64,000 nt of DNA, from contig JAPNXP010000002.1 of the NCBI GenBank assembly GCA_028753945.1, positions 3,100,001 through 3,164,000 of the forward strand, given 5' to 3'. Shown in pieces: positions 26,461 to 38,676 of the stretch (the first letter of the stretch is position 1; every line of letters begins with the position of its first letter). A program made the position numbers and the translations under genes. The notes under the pieces are model-generated. The model ran no database searches, was not told where the DNA came from, and was given only the letters and a program-made list of their open reading frames with translations. This DNA comes from Hexactinellida sp. DTS-2022. Lineage: Eukaryota > Porifera > Hexactinellida.

Positions 26461-26938
26461 CAGAGTCCTTCAGTCTCGGCCGCTTCAAGACGGACAACTC
26501 AACCGATACACTGTCTCGCATTTTTCAATAGAAAATAAATAGCTTTTTCTTTACTTCTTTTTGTCAATAAAAACAACAACAACAACAACAAATATTCACA
26601 TAATGAATTTGTAGACTTCAAATTCGAAATCAGCATCCTTGTTAACCAATAAAATCCGTTGGAAGCTAGCCCCTAGGTTTATTTTGAATTTTAATTAATT
26701 GTTTACTTATTTTGGTAAACAACAACAATAAAGATTCATATTCGAATTTGTAAATGCAAAATTCGTAATCAGCATACTTGTTTACAAAATATAACTAGTG
26801 GAAGTTAGTCTCTATCTCAATTATAAATGCGGTTTCTATTCCCCCATCACTTTAATACAATCCGGACAAACAAGCAAATAAACAAATAAACAAACACACA
26901 AACAAACACACAACAATCAAATTTTAATATTATAGATG
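26461..26938 (-). repeat. Structured block S (reversed) and element body
   Basis: The reversed block at 26461-26520 has CTTCAGTCTCGG and GGCCGCTTCAAGACGG, followed by (AAC)n and the same ~130-bp minisatellite seen at 21750-22140, then AATACAATCCGGACAAACAA. This is the element of 21346-22240 in the opposite orientation. Confidence 0.65.
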
Positions 26939-27084
26939 TACTGTAGAACTTCGTTAGCATTAACACCATTTTTGGACCCTTTAAATGATTTTCAATGCAA
27001 TGATACCGGTAATACGAATTTCGGATAAGGCAAAAATAATCTTTAAGGTCCTTGGTGTTCGTATCACCGATGTTCTACTGTAGT
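26939..27084. mobile_element. TA-flanked MITE, ~145 bp
   Basis: CTGTAGAACTTCGTTAGCAT at the left matches the complement of GATACGAACACC..GATGTTCTACTGTAG at the right, with TA at the borders. It resembles pogo-type ends and carries no gene. Confidence 0.7.
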
Positions 27085-27526
27085 ATATATACAGTATATT
27101 TATATATAGATTAAGATTTTCTTTACCTAGTAAAGATTGATTTACTAGAGACAGTTTGTGTATCAATCGTTCTTTTAAAATATGTGTTTTAAATAGATAT
27201 TATTGTATATACAAAAACTTTCAATCAATTACGTATAACAATGGAAGTTCAATGCAATAAAGTATACTTACTTCTATAACCCTTTCCCTAAAATTTCCCC
27301 TCTGTCTTTCAAGCTTGACAAGTTTCCTTGTTTTATTTGCAAAAACAAGCTAAAATGAAGAAAATTCAAATATAATTTACATTACTCTTTAGTCTATGTC
27401 GTTTCGCGACAGATTATTCAACCACTACTTGGTCTAGCTATATTAAATAATAACAACAACAAATATTCAGATTATCGTGTGTATTAACAGTCTAGTAGAA
27501 AAATATTTGGCGCTAAAAGCATCAAG
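27085..27526. other. AT-rich intergenic DNA
   Basis: No gene seen. A fragment GTCGTTTCGCGACAGATT near 27399 resembles one stem of block S. Confidence 0.4.
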
Positions 27527-29500
27527 ATTCTCTAATCTAAAATACCAAAGTTAACAGAACTAATTTATCTGAAGAAATAATGTCTAGAGTATTAATTAAT
27601 TAATTGAAAAATTACTGGAACCAAAAGTTCTACAACATTCTCTAATCTAAAATACCAAAGTATACAGAACTAATTTATCTGAAGAAATAATGCCTAGAGT
27701 ATAAATTAATTAATTGAAAAATTACTGGAACCAAAAGTTCTATAACATTCTCTAATCTAAAATACCAAAGTTAACAGAACTAATTTATCTGAAGAAATAA
27801 TGTCTGATCCACAATAAGAGAAATAATGCCTTAATTAATTATCGATATTTATCCCGAGAATTAATTATCGATATTTATCCAAAAATAAAATTGTCTAGCC
27901 TGGATATAGGAAATAAATTATTAGATGCACTGTATAATAACAGAGTCGATTCGTTTCTATATAATCATTAATTCTATGATGTACAATAGTGGTTGTTATA
28001 AATTGGATACAATATTTTGCATATTTAATTGAGACCCTAGGAATTTATACAACTCAATATATTGCAATGCTATCTGTACTATTGAGATCCAACTCGGCTA
28101 CTATTTTAGTAAATCGTCAGCTCCTGTATGAATTTCAAAAGTCAGATATGCATCGTGAGATTGAATTCAGTAACATCTTGGTATTATGTATTCTGTTTCT
28201 AGATGATACGCCTTTCTTTAGGGTATTTAGGAGACCTAATGGGAAATAAATTTAAACCATGTTACTGTATGTATATGTATACCAAAAGTTAACAGAACTA
28301 ATTTATTTGAACAAATAATGTCTAAAGTATAAATTATTATATTACTGGTACTACCAGAAGTTCTAGAACATTCTCTAATATTAAGGTTCAGGTATACTCT
28401 AGAGCACTTCTACCAAAACTATTTACCCGAATTAATTAAATTTTTTACAGCGGATTTACTTCATCTTCTAACCGGCAAAAATGCAATAATATTCGAACTA
28501 GGTAACTCAGTGAAAAATATTTTTTCTAGAAAATCGTATTTTGCGGAACGGATAGGTTTTTTCCTGCTAATGATTAGGAGTAGATTGTTGCTGCATTGCA
28601 TTAAGAAACTCCTAAACTATCATATGAGTGCAAGAATTCTTTTAATCACGTATGAGTCAAATTTTTCATCAATAAATGTGGACATCACTTTTTTCATCAT
28701 CAATAAATTAAATAAAAATAAAAATAAAAGTTACAAATGAAATCGCTACACTCATATGATAGAACTAATTGAGATCTGTCCAAAACCGTTGAGATTTTGT
28801 TTCTAGGTGGTATATGAGTCATAATATGACTTCCGCAATGGCAATAATTGTGTTTGGAGATAGCGAGGTTTGAAAAAAAGTGTCCCCTATTGCAGTGGCT
28901 TAGGTAGAGGACACTAAAAAGTCTGTATCATTGAGAGTTTTCAATATTCTTCCATAATATTTGAAATTAAGATGCGATATATGCTGTTCTATCCAAATAT
29001 AAGATAAAACCTATATGTGGCAATGTCCCGAAATTATCAAGTTTCCATGGTATACTGCAACCGGCAACCAAAACCAGAACCCCAATATTTCTTTCAAAAC
29101 TCGAAGTGAGTCAAACTTGAGAAATAATTGGAATTTTTCTATGAAATTTCGTCAAAGTCCACATGGGTGTCCACACAATCCGAAAATGCAATAAAAACGA
29201 GATTTACCATAGTTTGGGGTTTATCGAAATTTTGGGATTTTGTAGAGTATACCTGAACCTTAAATACCAAATATATCAGAACTAGTTAATCTTAAGAAAT
29301 AATGTCTAAAGTATTAATTAACTGATATAGAACATTCTCTAATATTAAATACCAAAGTTAACAGAACTAATTAATCTTAAGAAATAATATCTCAAGTATG
29401 AATTAATTAATTAATGACTAATCACTGGTACCAGAAGTTCTAGATCATTCTCCAATCAAAAAATACTAAAGTTAACAGAGCAAATTTATATGAAGATGTC
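27527..29500. repeat. 110-bp tandem repeat, interrupted
   Basis: Units beginning ATTCTCTAATCTAAAATACC start at 27527, 27637 and 27747 (period exactly 110). Diverged units resume at 28285-28380 and 29264-29500. 27830-28280 between them is unrelated AT-rich DNA. The TTAA element at 28385 splits one unit. Confidence 0.85.
28385..29259. mobile_element. TTAA MITE, family B, copy 2 (875 bp)
   Basis: Same ends as 24891-25589, TTAA at 28381-28384 and 29260-29263. The neighbouring tandem unit near 29340, CTCTAATATTAAATACC, is the exact empty site. About 175 bp longer than the other copies, with only the outer parts clearly shared. Confidence 0.88.
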
Positions 29501-29514
29501 TGCTTAAGTACCAA

Positions 29515-29560
29515 TCCGTCGCAAAGCGACCGAGACCGAAGTGCTCGTTTTCTTTTAAAT
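29515..29560 (+). repeat. Structured block S, truncated
   Basis: Only the last two stems remain: GTCGCAAAGCGAC and GAGACCGAAGTGCTC. Confidence 0.6.
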
Positions 29561-29877
29561 TGAAACTGAAAGTCATCCTTTAAGTGTGAAATTTATAAAA
29601 TATTAAGAATGTACTAAATATCTTTTGTTTCGGGTATTAGCTAATTATCTAGACAATAAGAGAATTATCATGCCTGAATTAGTTAGTTTTTCGAAAATCC
29701 CAACTATTCCATTAGTTTATTTGATTTAATGGTGAAATTACTAATCTATAACAACGTTTAAAATAGTGAAACTAAATATCTCTACATTCTCACCATTAAT
29801 ATGTCTTTAATTATTTATTTCTACATTTTAGTGCACATCATAGTCTATGACATAAGTATTAGAACTATTTTTATTAA

Positions 29878-30549
29878 ATGCCCAGATCAAAAGAAGTCTC
29901 ATCATCTTTGAGAAATCAAGCCGTTGGCTTATCTAAAGCAGGTACATCTTGCAGAAAGATCTCCACCATTCTTGGCGTAAATTGTTCGACCGTGTATTAC
30001 ATCCTCAAAAAGTTTAGAGAAACAGGATCAACCACTACATACCGAGGACTGATAGACCTAAGTCAATATTTCTTCGTGCGTCCAGGCACTTAAAGTCTAT
30101 AGTAAAGTCCAACAGGAGAACAGGATTACGAGGGATTACGCAATTATTCAATCTCAGTAGAGATGTCCCGTCTCCCAGAAGACTGTCAGTCGGAGTATAC
30201 ACAATCTAGGGTTCCATGCGCGACGTGCATGCAAGAAGCCCCTAATTTCTCCCAAAACAAAATAAAAAGGTTAGATTATTACAAGCGTCATAGACTATGG
30301 ACAGTTAATGCCTGGAAAAATGTTGTCATTTCAGATGAGTCAAAATTTAACTTGTTTCATTCAGATGGGCGGGTAATGATTTGGAGGCCTCCCCTTGAAC
30401 CTTATCATCCCGATTTTACCACAAAGACTATACAAGGCTTTGTGGGATCGCTAATGTTTGGGATGCATTACATATCAAAAACTTGGCCCCTTGATAGAAG
30501 TTCAGAATACGTTAAATCTATTCCAATGAGTAGCATTATGAATCATTGA
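29878..30549 (+). pseudogene. Tc1/mariner transposase fragment
   Basis: The first ~58 residues from ATG 29878 form the Tc1 paired-type DNA-binding helix-turn-helix (AVGLSKAGTSCRKISTILG, then STVYYILKKFRETG). A frameshift near 30045 and a stop near 30155 follow. A later frame (30163-30549) continues with KNKIKRLDYYKRHRLW and VVISDESKFNLFHSDGRVM, which holds the first catalytic Asp of the DD34E domain. The second Asp (DNxxxH region) and Glu are absent and homology fades by ~30480, so this is a non-functional 5' part. It would cut and paste DNA at TA sites if intact. Terminal inverted repeats were not found. Confidence 0.88.
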
Positions 30550-31243
30550 TCATGATTGTTCATCTCTTGATCCCAATTAATAGATGTCCAATTAAAGTAT
30601 TGTTGATTGTCTTGGAAATTATAAGGAATTAATATATGTCTTGGAAATTATAAGGAATTAATATATTATTAATAATACATTTAAAAGTATACTCACCAAA
30701 TAAAATTCCAAGAAACCTCCACTCATCGAGAAAATAGTAGATGAAAGATATTATTCTTTATGATATATACTTACGTACACATGTGTTTAGTATTCAATAA
30801 GGTTAATTTCGTGTCAATTTAAGCTCGATAATTTGTCATTTTTTAACAAAGTAGCTTAAAATAGAATCATAAGGCGCCACAATCATCATGATAGTGTGTA
30901 CTATCATTATGAAGGTGTCAGCACTGGGAGCCAGAAATAGGAAATCATGTTAGCACTACTTCAGTAGTACGGTCAGTCATTCTTACCTAAAACGTCTCAC
31001 CTGAGGCGCCACAATCAGACAATATCTGAAAGCGTCGCACAGCAAGATTCCTTAGAGCTACATGTTGTAAAATGGATAGAAAAAAATGATGAGTATCAAA
31101 AGTTATTAACAGTATTTTCTTAGATTGAAAGAATTTTCTAAGTTATGAACTTATGAACTCATCAAGAAGGGCGCTAGTTCTGACCTTAAAGAGCCTGAAC
31201 TGTAAGCAGCCGACGTTATATTCATCAATGCGATGAAACATTA
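30550..31243. other. Intergenic downstream of the OTU reading frame
   Basis: No gene seen. GGCGCCACAATCA occurs twice (30873 and 31002), and ATCATGATAGTGTG / ACTATCATTATGA form a small inverted repeat. A Helitron 3' end (hairpin plus CTRR) could lie here, but I could not identify it. Confidence 0.35.
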
Positions 31244-32041
31244 CTAAGCAAAAAAGAAGGAATCAAAATGTTCATTTCCTTTTAGACAGCTACTAAGTCT
31301 ATGATGTAAAAAACAGACTTTCTGTGCATTAAAAATCGGATCACATTCAATAGGAGTGTCTAACTTATTGTGTAAATAGTTAGGGAGAATGTTCCAATTC
31401 ATTGAGTTGACATGAGTACAATCAACTGATAATATGTCAATTCCAGCCAAGGCGGCTAACATATTAAGTTCAACATTTGTACACCATGCATTGGGTGCAG
31501 AAATAGCGTTAATATGTTCATGCAATTCCTGCTCACTGTGTATGCCAGATGTGCGCATAACATTGTAGTGATGCTGGGTACTGGTAATGAATGTATTAAT
31601 CAGATTGTACTTTAATATATCGAAAATAATTTCAGTGCCAAATATTATATGAGATAGGGTAAGGTACAAACAGTTACCATCTGGTTGAACATCATACACT
31701 GAAACATTCTGACCAAAATATGTTGTCAGTTGTGCTTTAAGTGAGGTGTAATAATTGCTTACTGCACCTCGAGTCTCACGAATAGGTAAAATTAGTGTCT
31801 CGTGTAATCCAATACTATGCGTAATCTTCTGCCGCATTGGGATAGTAAGATTATTGACCGTACCATTGAGAAAATACTCTGACAAATCGAATGGATCTCG
31901 AATTATTGCATCAAATATACATTCACGATCTGATACTGGTGATAAAGTGTATTCAGCTATATCCATTTTGTCTATAACTTCCAATGGGCTAATACACTGG
32001 CCAGCCAAAAGTATTTGAACATTAGAGATTTCAATGCACAC
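31244..32041 (-). CDS. OTU-type cysteine protease domain, Helitron-associated
   Basis: 265 codons, open throughout. The OTU active-site block is visible as VQPDGNCLYLTLSH (Asp-Gly-Asn-Cys, near residue 120), and the C-terminal His as GNEHFDSFF in the last ten residues. OTU domains cleave ubiquitin or similar isopeptide bonds and are found fused to or beside Rep/helicase in many animal Helitrons; their role in transposition is unsettled. It lies 460 bp downstream of the helicase on the same strand. There is no clear link between the two frames, so it may be the end of the same polyprotein after decay, or a separate gene. The start (ATG at 32041) is arbitrary because an upstream fusion is possible. 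Confidence 0.8.
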   Translation of the reverse strand: MCIEISNVQILLAGQCISPLEVIDKMDIAEYTLSPVSDRECIFDAIIRDPFDLSEYFLNGTVNNLTIPMRQKITHSIGLHETLILPIRETRGAVSNYYTSLKAQLTTYFGQNVSVYDVQPDGNCLYLTLSHIIFGTEIIFDILKYNLINTFITSTQHHYNVMRTSGIHSEQELHEHINAISAPNAWCTNVELNMLAALAGIDILSVDCTHVNSMNWNILPNYLHNKLDTPIECDPIFNAQKVCFLHHRLSSCLKGNEHFDSFFFA

Positions 32042-32503
32042 ACAATACTCGTCTAATAACTTATTAACGGCTATCTAAACTACTCTGAAATTACTATAAA
32101 TATCTTATTATAGATATACATCACAAAACATTATGATTTCAATTTAATTTATAAAATATCCTTGAAGTGGCATAAGTGTTTCTGCCACGTGCCACTTGTG
32201 GCATAAGTGGCACAAATTGAAATGTACTGGATCACTGTAGAAAATATTCGGATTGATTTGAAATTTTGCACTTAGAGAGATTAAACCATGAGGATTCAAA
32301 TCTGCTATCAGAATTAATATATTAACATTGCATCTTAATGTTCATAAATTAAATATTTAATTAGCTAATTAAATATTTAATGAGTTTAACGCCTCCATAA
32401 AAATTTAAATTCGAAAATTTTCCTGTTTTATTATACTTTACATATCGTTTCATGTAAATAGCCATTTTGTTGCATCTGCCATTGTTATTATGCTGGTATA
32501 ACC
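32042..32503. other. Spacer between helicase and OTU frames
   Basis: AT-rich. GTGGCATAAGTG and TGCCACGTGCCACTTGTGG repeats near 32168-32215 form a compact inverted repeat; nothing coding was seen. Confidence 0.4.
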
Positions 32504-34282
32504 TCAAATGTCTGAATACAAATTATTGCTGTTCAAATACTTTTGGCCGGTTAGTGTAGTACTGTCATTAAAGTCAAAAAGTTTCATGATTTTTCCTTTG
32601 CCATCAGATATATTTAGGACAGACTCTCTCTTTGCAGGAGCAATAGCCTCAGGCAAAGGAGTCATTGTCAATTGGGAACTTGGGAATATTTCATTCAATA
32701 GAGAACATATTTCATCTATGTCTTCTATGGGCTCAATATGAGAAGAGGATTTAAAAACTTCCCTATAGACTACATTTCTAATCCAAACTTCCCCAGATTT
32801 TGATTTGTCAGTTCCACATACCATTATTTTTAGTCCCAATGGATTTTTAACTCTACTCAATGCAACATAGAGTTGGCCATGACTAAAAATGGCTTCAGGG
32901 GATGGCAGATATTGACCAACGGTATCCAAACTCTGACCTTGCCCTTTGTTAATTGTGAAACAATAGGCTAAGCGCATTAGAAACTGCCTCCTTCTGAGAA
33001 TAAATGGAAGTTCAGACTCAGAAGAAGTCAATATAATTCGTGGTATAAACACTCGCTTATGCTTGTTTGTACCAGTTGCGATCTCCGTGGCAATTACTCG
33101 GTTTGAGAATGCTCTAATAATCAACCGAGTACCATTACAAAGACCCTCATCGGGATCAAGGTTACGCAATAGAATTACAGTCGCAAACAATTTCAAGAAA
33201 TCCGATGGGGGGGCATACCGTTAGGAGTGATGAAATTTAAAAACTCATTTGGAAAATTTACTGCAGCAGAACCTTCTACAGAATCTGCGCTCAACAGAGT
33301 TATACCATCACCAGGAAGCTGATGAATTACGTAATCGTTTATTAAATCTGCTGTATCATTTTAGGACACAGAATAATTTTTTGACTTACATAATCACGAT
33401 CAGCGTAATTTACATTTATATCACCATAGACTGAAGTGACCAAGTCTGTAATGGAATCACCTGGTACTACAAATTTGTTATCTATGTGAATCATTTGATT
33501 GTCATCCTCAGGTTCAGTGCCTTCTCCCACTCTTAATAAAAAGTTTGAAAATTTACTGACCTCGAGGGCATCTTGTGACAATAATGTTTGGAGGCGCATA
33601 TTTATGGTTAGCTTCATTACTTTAACATAACGCCAGAGATATAACCTGTTCAGACAGGAATAGACCACTTCGGCTCTCGACCCATGCTTAACCACAGGGG
33701 GTATCTGACGGAAGTCGCTTCCAAAAACCATTACTTTGCCACCAAAGGGGAGATCACAGGAACAAATATCCCTCAAACTGCGATCAACACACTCAGCTAC
33801 ATGCTTATTTGACATGCACGCTTCATCCCATAACAAAAGTTTTGTACGCTTAATTAGCTGTGCCAAAGCACTCTGTTTCGAAATGTTACATACAGATAAC
33901 TCATTGATATCAATGGGAACTTTCAACCTAGAGTGGACAGTCCTCCCTCCTGTGAGGAGGAGAGCGGCTATGCCACTGCTAGCTAACCCAAGGGCAATTT
34001 GACTCTTCGAGCGAACTTGAGCCAACAGTATATTATAAAGGATTGTCTTCCCTGTGCCCCCGGGACCATCTACAAAGAATATTTTGGGATACTGCTCATA
34101 ATCATTTACCGCTGCTATTATAGAGGTAAATACACTAAGTGATCAGAATTAAGAGAAGGAACATCATGAACAACTATAGCTAGCTGCTCATCAACGTTAT
34201 AATCTAATTCTCTCTGAATAATAAGAGCCTCCTCGTATGGACTTCTGGTATGAATGGGTATTGCCATCCCTGGGAAATCTGC
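32504..34282 (-). pseudogene. Helitron Pif1-type helicase, copy A
   Basis: SF1B helicase module of a Helitron RepHel protein. Walker A, FVDGPGGTGKTILYN, lies around 34030-34075; Walker B is LLLWDEACM; motif III GSDFRQIPPV follows. Near the C-terminus are AYCFTINKGQGQSLD and GQLYVALSRV (motifs V/VI). Breaks compared with copy B: a frame break near 33340, and a one-base loss near 33205 that turns the PPHR..FKLFATV junction into a stop. The segment after the helicase core (VCGTDKSKSGEVWIRN, ending at 32504) is Helitron-specific or lineage-specific. The 5' side is cut at ~34282 by a family A fragment. Identity with copy B is very high by eye. Confidence 0.9.
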
Positions 34283-35886
34283 TTGTACTAATGTAGTAGA
34301 GTTAAACTTGCACTGTAATAGAACTTGCGCCAAATAGAGTAAATAGCTAGAATTTAGAATGACTAGTATGGATTCACTATTAGGCTAAACTTTGTCTATG
34401 AATATCTAATTCAAATTTTTCGATTTTTGAAATTCTGAGCATCTACGTCCTTCTTAGAATTACTAGTACTGTTCAAAAATACATTAATATTTTGGGGTCA
34501 TCGGGTGTCGAAAATCGGCGGGTCTATCTCCTTGACGCTACCTACGACTAGTCAGGACTGTGACGTATTGGGTTAAATCAAAACTATTAACGATGTCAAT
34601 TCAATTAGTATATCAGTTCCTTTGCCTTACTGTATAGTATATGAAAAATTACTAACATCATTGATTTCATTCTTAAACTTGTCTATATTCAAAGAAGACA
34701 TGTATAGCGTTGCTATGTAATATAAGCCATAGATATATCTAGTAGAAAAACATGATAACTATAATCACTTTGTTTTACTTCATAACTCGTCAAATAAATA
34801 TGCATTCAACTTGCGAATACGAGAAAATCACCAATATTATCCAAATTTATATTATTTATTAGGAATTCAAAAATTATGGTCAATTTTTCGATGGAATTTC
34901 CCTATTTTTGAGAAATGTGGCCATACAACTTGGCGAAATTAGAAAAAAGTATGGAAACGCTCTGAATGTTATTTAGATATATATATAAACTACATCTCCC
35001 AGAAATTTCAAGTTGATACGATAAATAATCACGGAGTTCTCTAGCTTTTTCCACAGCCGGTATTAGAAAATATTTATGTGGAGAAGAGGGTATAGAAGGA
35101 CACAAGAGTGGCACAAACCTTCAATACTTCTTACAGATAATGGTTTGAAGATAATTGAAGCAGTTCATATTCCTCGAAAACGATTACTGATAGTGTTAGC
35201 AAGTTAGAGCTAAGCTCTTGCACAACTCTTATTTTCATGATCGATGGTTTGTGATGGTCACATGACACCTCCATATATGGGCATGGGCTTCTTAGCATGG
35301 TAACTATTTGGAAAATAGTCCAATTTGTTATTCCAATGATATATGCATGATATATTGATGTGAATAATCGATTAGATCTAAGCTCTGCTTTCTCTAGTTT
35401 ATGAGATATAAAATTGCTAAATCATCAAAATGTGGCACATATCCATGCCCATATATGGTCATTTGAAAAAACGGGCGTCTGAGGGTCACAAAATGTATTA
35501 GGGACGCATAGGAAGTCGTATATTGCGAGCCTTTTTCACTAGTGCATTTTAATTCTAGGTGCACGGGTGTCTGAGAAATGTATTCAGAGGGGGTGTTTTA
35601 GAAATAGGACCCCAAGGATAGATAATGGCCCTAACTTTGCGAATTTTCTCTTTCTATATGATTTCTATATCAATTTGGTTTTTTTTCCCACAGACTATCT
35701 AATGGGCCAGGTATATTCAAGGAAAATCACAAAAAATCACGTCAGTTACAGCAAACAATCCATCTGAAAGTGCTGAACCACTGAAAAAGTACATTCAGCA
35801 CCCCAAATATCGTAATTATAGAGGTCAAATTAATCGAGTTATTGTACGTTTGACCTTTGCATATCCTTGGGGGCTTAATCAAGCGT
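34283..35886. mobile_element. Composite insertion inside Helitron copy A
   Basis: 34283-34538 is the reversed half of a family A TTAA element (contains CGGGTGTCGAAAATCG and TCTATCTCC). The remaining 1.3 kb is AT-rich with CACCTCCATATATGG-type motifs typical of the TTAA elements here, ending GGGGGCTTAA at ~35879. Helitron Rep homology resumes at 35886. No gene recognised. Confidence 0.65.
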
Positions 35887-36486
35887 CTATAGACGAATAA
35901 TAATTTTTTGTGATTTTGGAGCCATTGGCAAAATAGTACTCGTAGGTAGCGTTAACACATCCTCAATATCAGCGTCATCTCGAAAAACGACAGATTGCTG
36001 ATTTTCAAGATGAAGAGCTAACCTCATCACATGTGGCAGATTAGCATGGAGATCGTAAGAAAATATTCTATAGCAAGCCTCGCATGCAGATATATACCGA
36101 GCTTCAACATAATTCGATACTTCGTCTACCTTCCGAGGTTTATCAGTGTGATCACCCGACTGGAACTCGATAATGGCTAGATGATGGCCTTTATAGACAT
36201 ACTTATAGAGGTACTTAACTGATCTAACTGTGCTGCAAATTTCAACGTTAATGTGAGCATTATACTTTAATAAAAGGTATGGGTTATATGGTACAACCCA
36301 TCGATTGTCAAGCTTCATACCTGCTACCTCTACAGTACGGGAGTTATCTCTGCGCCGATACAATGGGTTACCATCCTTAGTGGTGGTTGTAACGTCAGAG
36401 AATTTCTTTGGGTATTGTTTAGCACATGAACTATTGCGCATACAAACAGCAGCCTTCTTTGCAGTACAACATGGACCATGTAACAT
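35887..36486 (-). pseudogene. Helitron Rep nuclease, C-terminal part, copy A
   Basis: 199 codons. It opens with MLHGPCCTAKKAAVCM, the usual M-x-H-G-P-C block that follows the HUH region, and includes NRWVVPYNPYLLLKYNAHIN and VKYLYKYVYKGHH. The last carries the tyrosines expected for Helitron Rep strand transfer. EARYISACEACYRIFSYDLH is the standard downstream block. It should connect at its start to the HUH part (42741-43940) and at its end to the helicase; both links are broken by insertions. The start codon is internal to the original protein. Confidence 0.88.
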
Positions 36487-37101
36487 ATAGTTAGGGAATT
36501 TTAGCCCAAATTATAGGTCAACCTCGAAAAAAATTGTTACCAAACAATTTCTACACTAGCGTCTTCTTCTATGTCCGAATAAACATAGAAAAAAAGTTGC
36601 AAGCCCAAAGCTGTGAGGAAATCTTTTTACACCCCTTCAAACCTGGGGACCAGGGGCCAAAAATCGCCGATATTTTTACCTTTTTTTTTCATTAAAATCA
36701 ATTTATATGGTGTATTTTGGAATAAGGAATTGTTTAGAACCACCCATTTTATGCTAGCATTAATAGAACCTCTCGAACTTTGAGCATTTAATCGAAAAAT
36801 TCGAATATCTGAAACCTAATACTACAAAAGTTAGGCCCTATCAAATAAATTAGTTGTTTAATATTCCCGCCCGTCCCAATTTTTACACTCCGTCCGGATT
36901 CATTTACTATTAACTTATGAACTTAATAGTGCAAAATATTAGCTATTGACTGATGTTAAATATTCCTAATGTATCAATTTTAATAAGTCAAGAATTTTAG
37001 AGCATTACTTTTATATTTTGGGCATTGCCTTGTGTTTTTCTAATTAAATTAAATCAGAATATGTATTTTATTTGATATTGGATATGTTGTTTCATATTAA
37101 T

Positions 37102-37523
37102 CTGAGTTGCCGTGGGTATGGGAATCCCCATGGGGATCCCCATACCCATGGGAATGGGATGGGAATGGGAATCAGATTTTCTCCTGTGGGGATCCCCATG
37201 GGGATCCCCATAGGAATCCTGTGGGAATCCCCATAGGAATCCTGTGGGAATCCCCATGGGATATTCGAATATGGTTTCATTAGGTCATCCTTAATTAATA
37301 TAGGCATTACTATTGATACGAATCTCCTCTAGTAATTAAATTCGTTTTTATGTATATATTATACTCCCCTATTCAGTTTGAATAATCCATGAGGATTCCT
37401 TATGGGGATTCCCATGTGGATTCCCACAGGATTCCTATGGGGATTCCCATGGGGATTCCCACAGGATTCCTATGGGAATGGGATGGGAATGGGAACGGAA
37501 ATTCCATTCCCACGGCAACCCTG
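37102..37523. mobile_element. hAT-like MITE of GGGATTCCCATGGGGAT repeats
   Basis: Ends CTGAGTTGCCGTGGG and CCCACGGCAACCCTG, with perfect 8-bp duplication ATATTAAT (37094-37101, 37524-37531). The right arm of the host element near 41287 has one ATTAATATG in the same context, giving the empty site. Both halves are tandem GGGGATCCCCAT / GGAATCCTGTGG repeats that are self-complementary. Confidence 0.92.
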
Positions 37524-37842
37524 ATATTAATAGAATAAAAAAGAAAAAGAAAATCCCGTCCGCCGTCCTTATTTTCTAAAAAATCTGGATGATAAACAAG
37601 TAAATTTTTACATGTATTTATGTTGCGGTGTGTACCACACACACACTGTCATGTTAGTGTGTGCAGGTACACACTGCTGTATGACCGCACACAATCAGTG
37701 TATTAGTGTGTGCGGGCACACACTGGTACCTGCCACAATTAATGACTAGACTACATTGTCTCAATAAACACTAAGGAGTTTGTGTAATTGCGAAAGAGAT
37801 CGAATGCCGGCTGCTATCCTCGTGTATTCGGTACATACAAAC

Positions 37843-38091
37843 CAGGGAATGAAAGGTTCACGAACGAACTTATTGAACTTGAACTGAACGAACTGAACGC
37901 AAGACTTTGATGGCATTTACGCTGGACGAACTGAACGAACGTCAACGGTTGCCTGAACGGCAGTTGAACGAACTGAACGAACGCTGGTGGTGTTGAAGTT
38001 AGGAGGTGAACGTGAACGAACTGAACGTGCGTTAATTTGAAATGAACTGAATTTGGTTTATTCAGTCCGTTCGTGAACCTTTCATTCCCTG
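37843..38091. mobile_element. hAT-like MITE with GAACGAACT interior
   Basis: Ends CAGGGAATGAAAGGTTCACG and complement, with perfect 8-bp duplication ATACAAAC (37835-37842, 38092-38099). The opposite arm (GATGTACCGAATACACG, ~40985) lacks it. The interior is GAACGAACTGAACG repeats, like 15230-15470. Confidence 0.92.
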
Positions 38092-38676
38092 ATACAAACT
38101 ATAATTTTTTAATCCGTAATAATGATTATTTAATCATAGACTATAGTAGGATACTACAACTATTTAATACTACTCTAAGCAGCAAAGTTTCAAAATTGTT
38201 CGCTTATTTTCTGGGTGGCCTTTCTGCCTTACAGATAAGCCTAACTAGACCATTTATGATAGGGGTATAAAATTTAGGCAGGAGAAAGAGAATCGAACTT
38301 CGAATTCTCAATTTTTCATTCAATTCCAGTATTACATCGAACTTAGTGTATTTGTTATTTTTCCATTTAAACTTTACTACATTGAATTAAAATCAAAGTA
38401 TGTTTAAAGAGTTGCTTAGGGTTTTCATGTAGGTACTAGGTAGACTCCATGGGTCTCCATGGATAGCGAACCGACACGAATATTGCTTACTGCATTATGT
38501 ATTTCAAAGTGTTTACTACTGGGTGGCAGTGTTGCCGTCGATATGGGAATACCCACAGCATTTCCATATGATGGGAATGGGGAAAATTTTCATGCTATGT
38601 TAATTCCCGCGAGTTGAAATCCTATGGGAATGCTCTTTGCTGCGGGGTCATGTAAAGAATAAGAAATTCTATTTAA

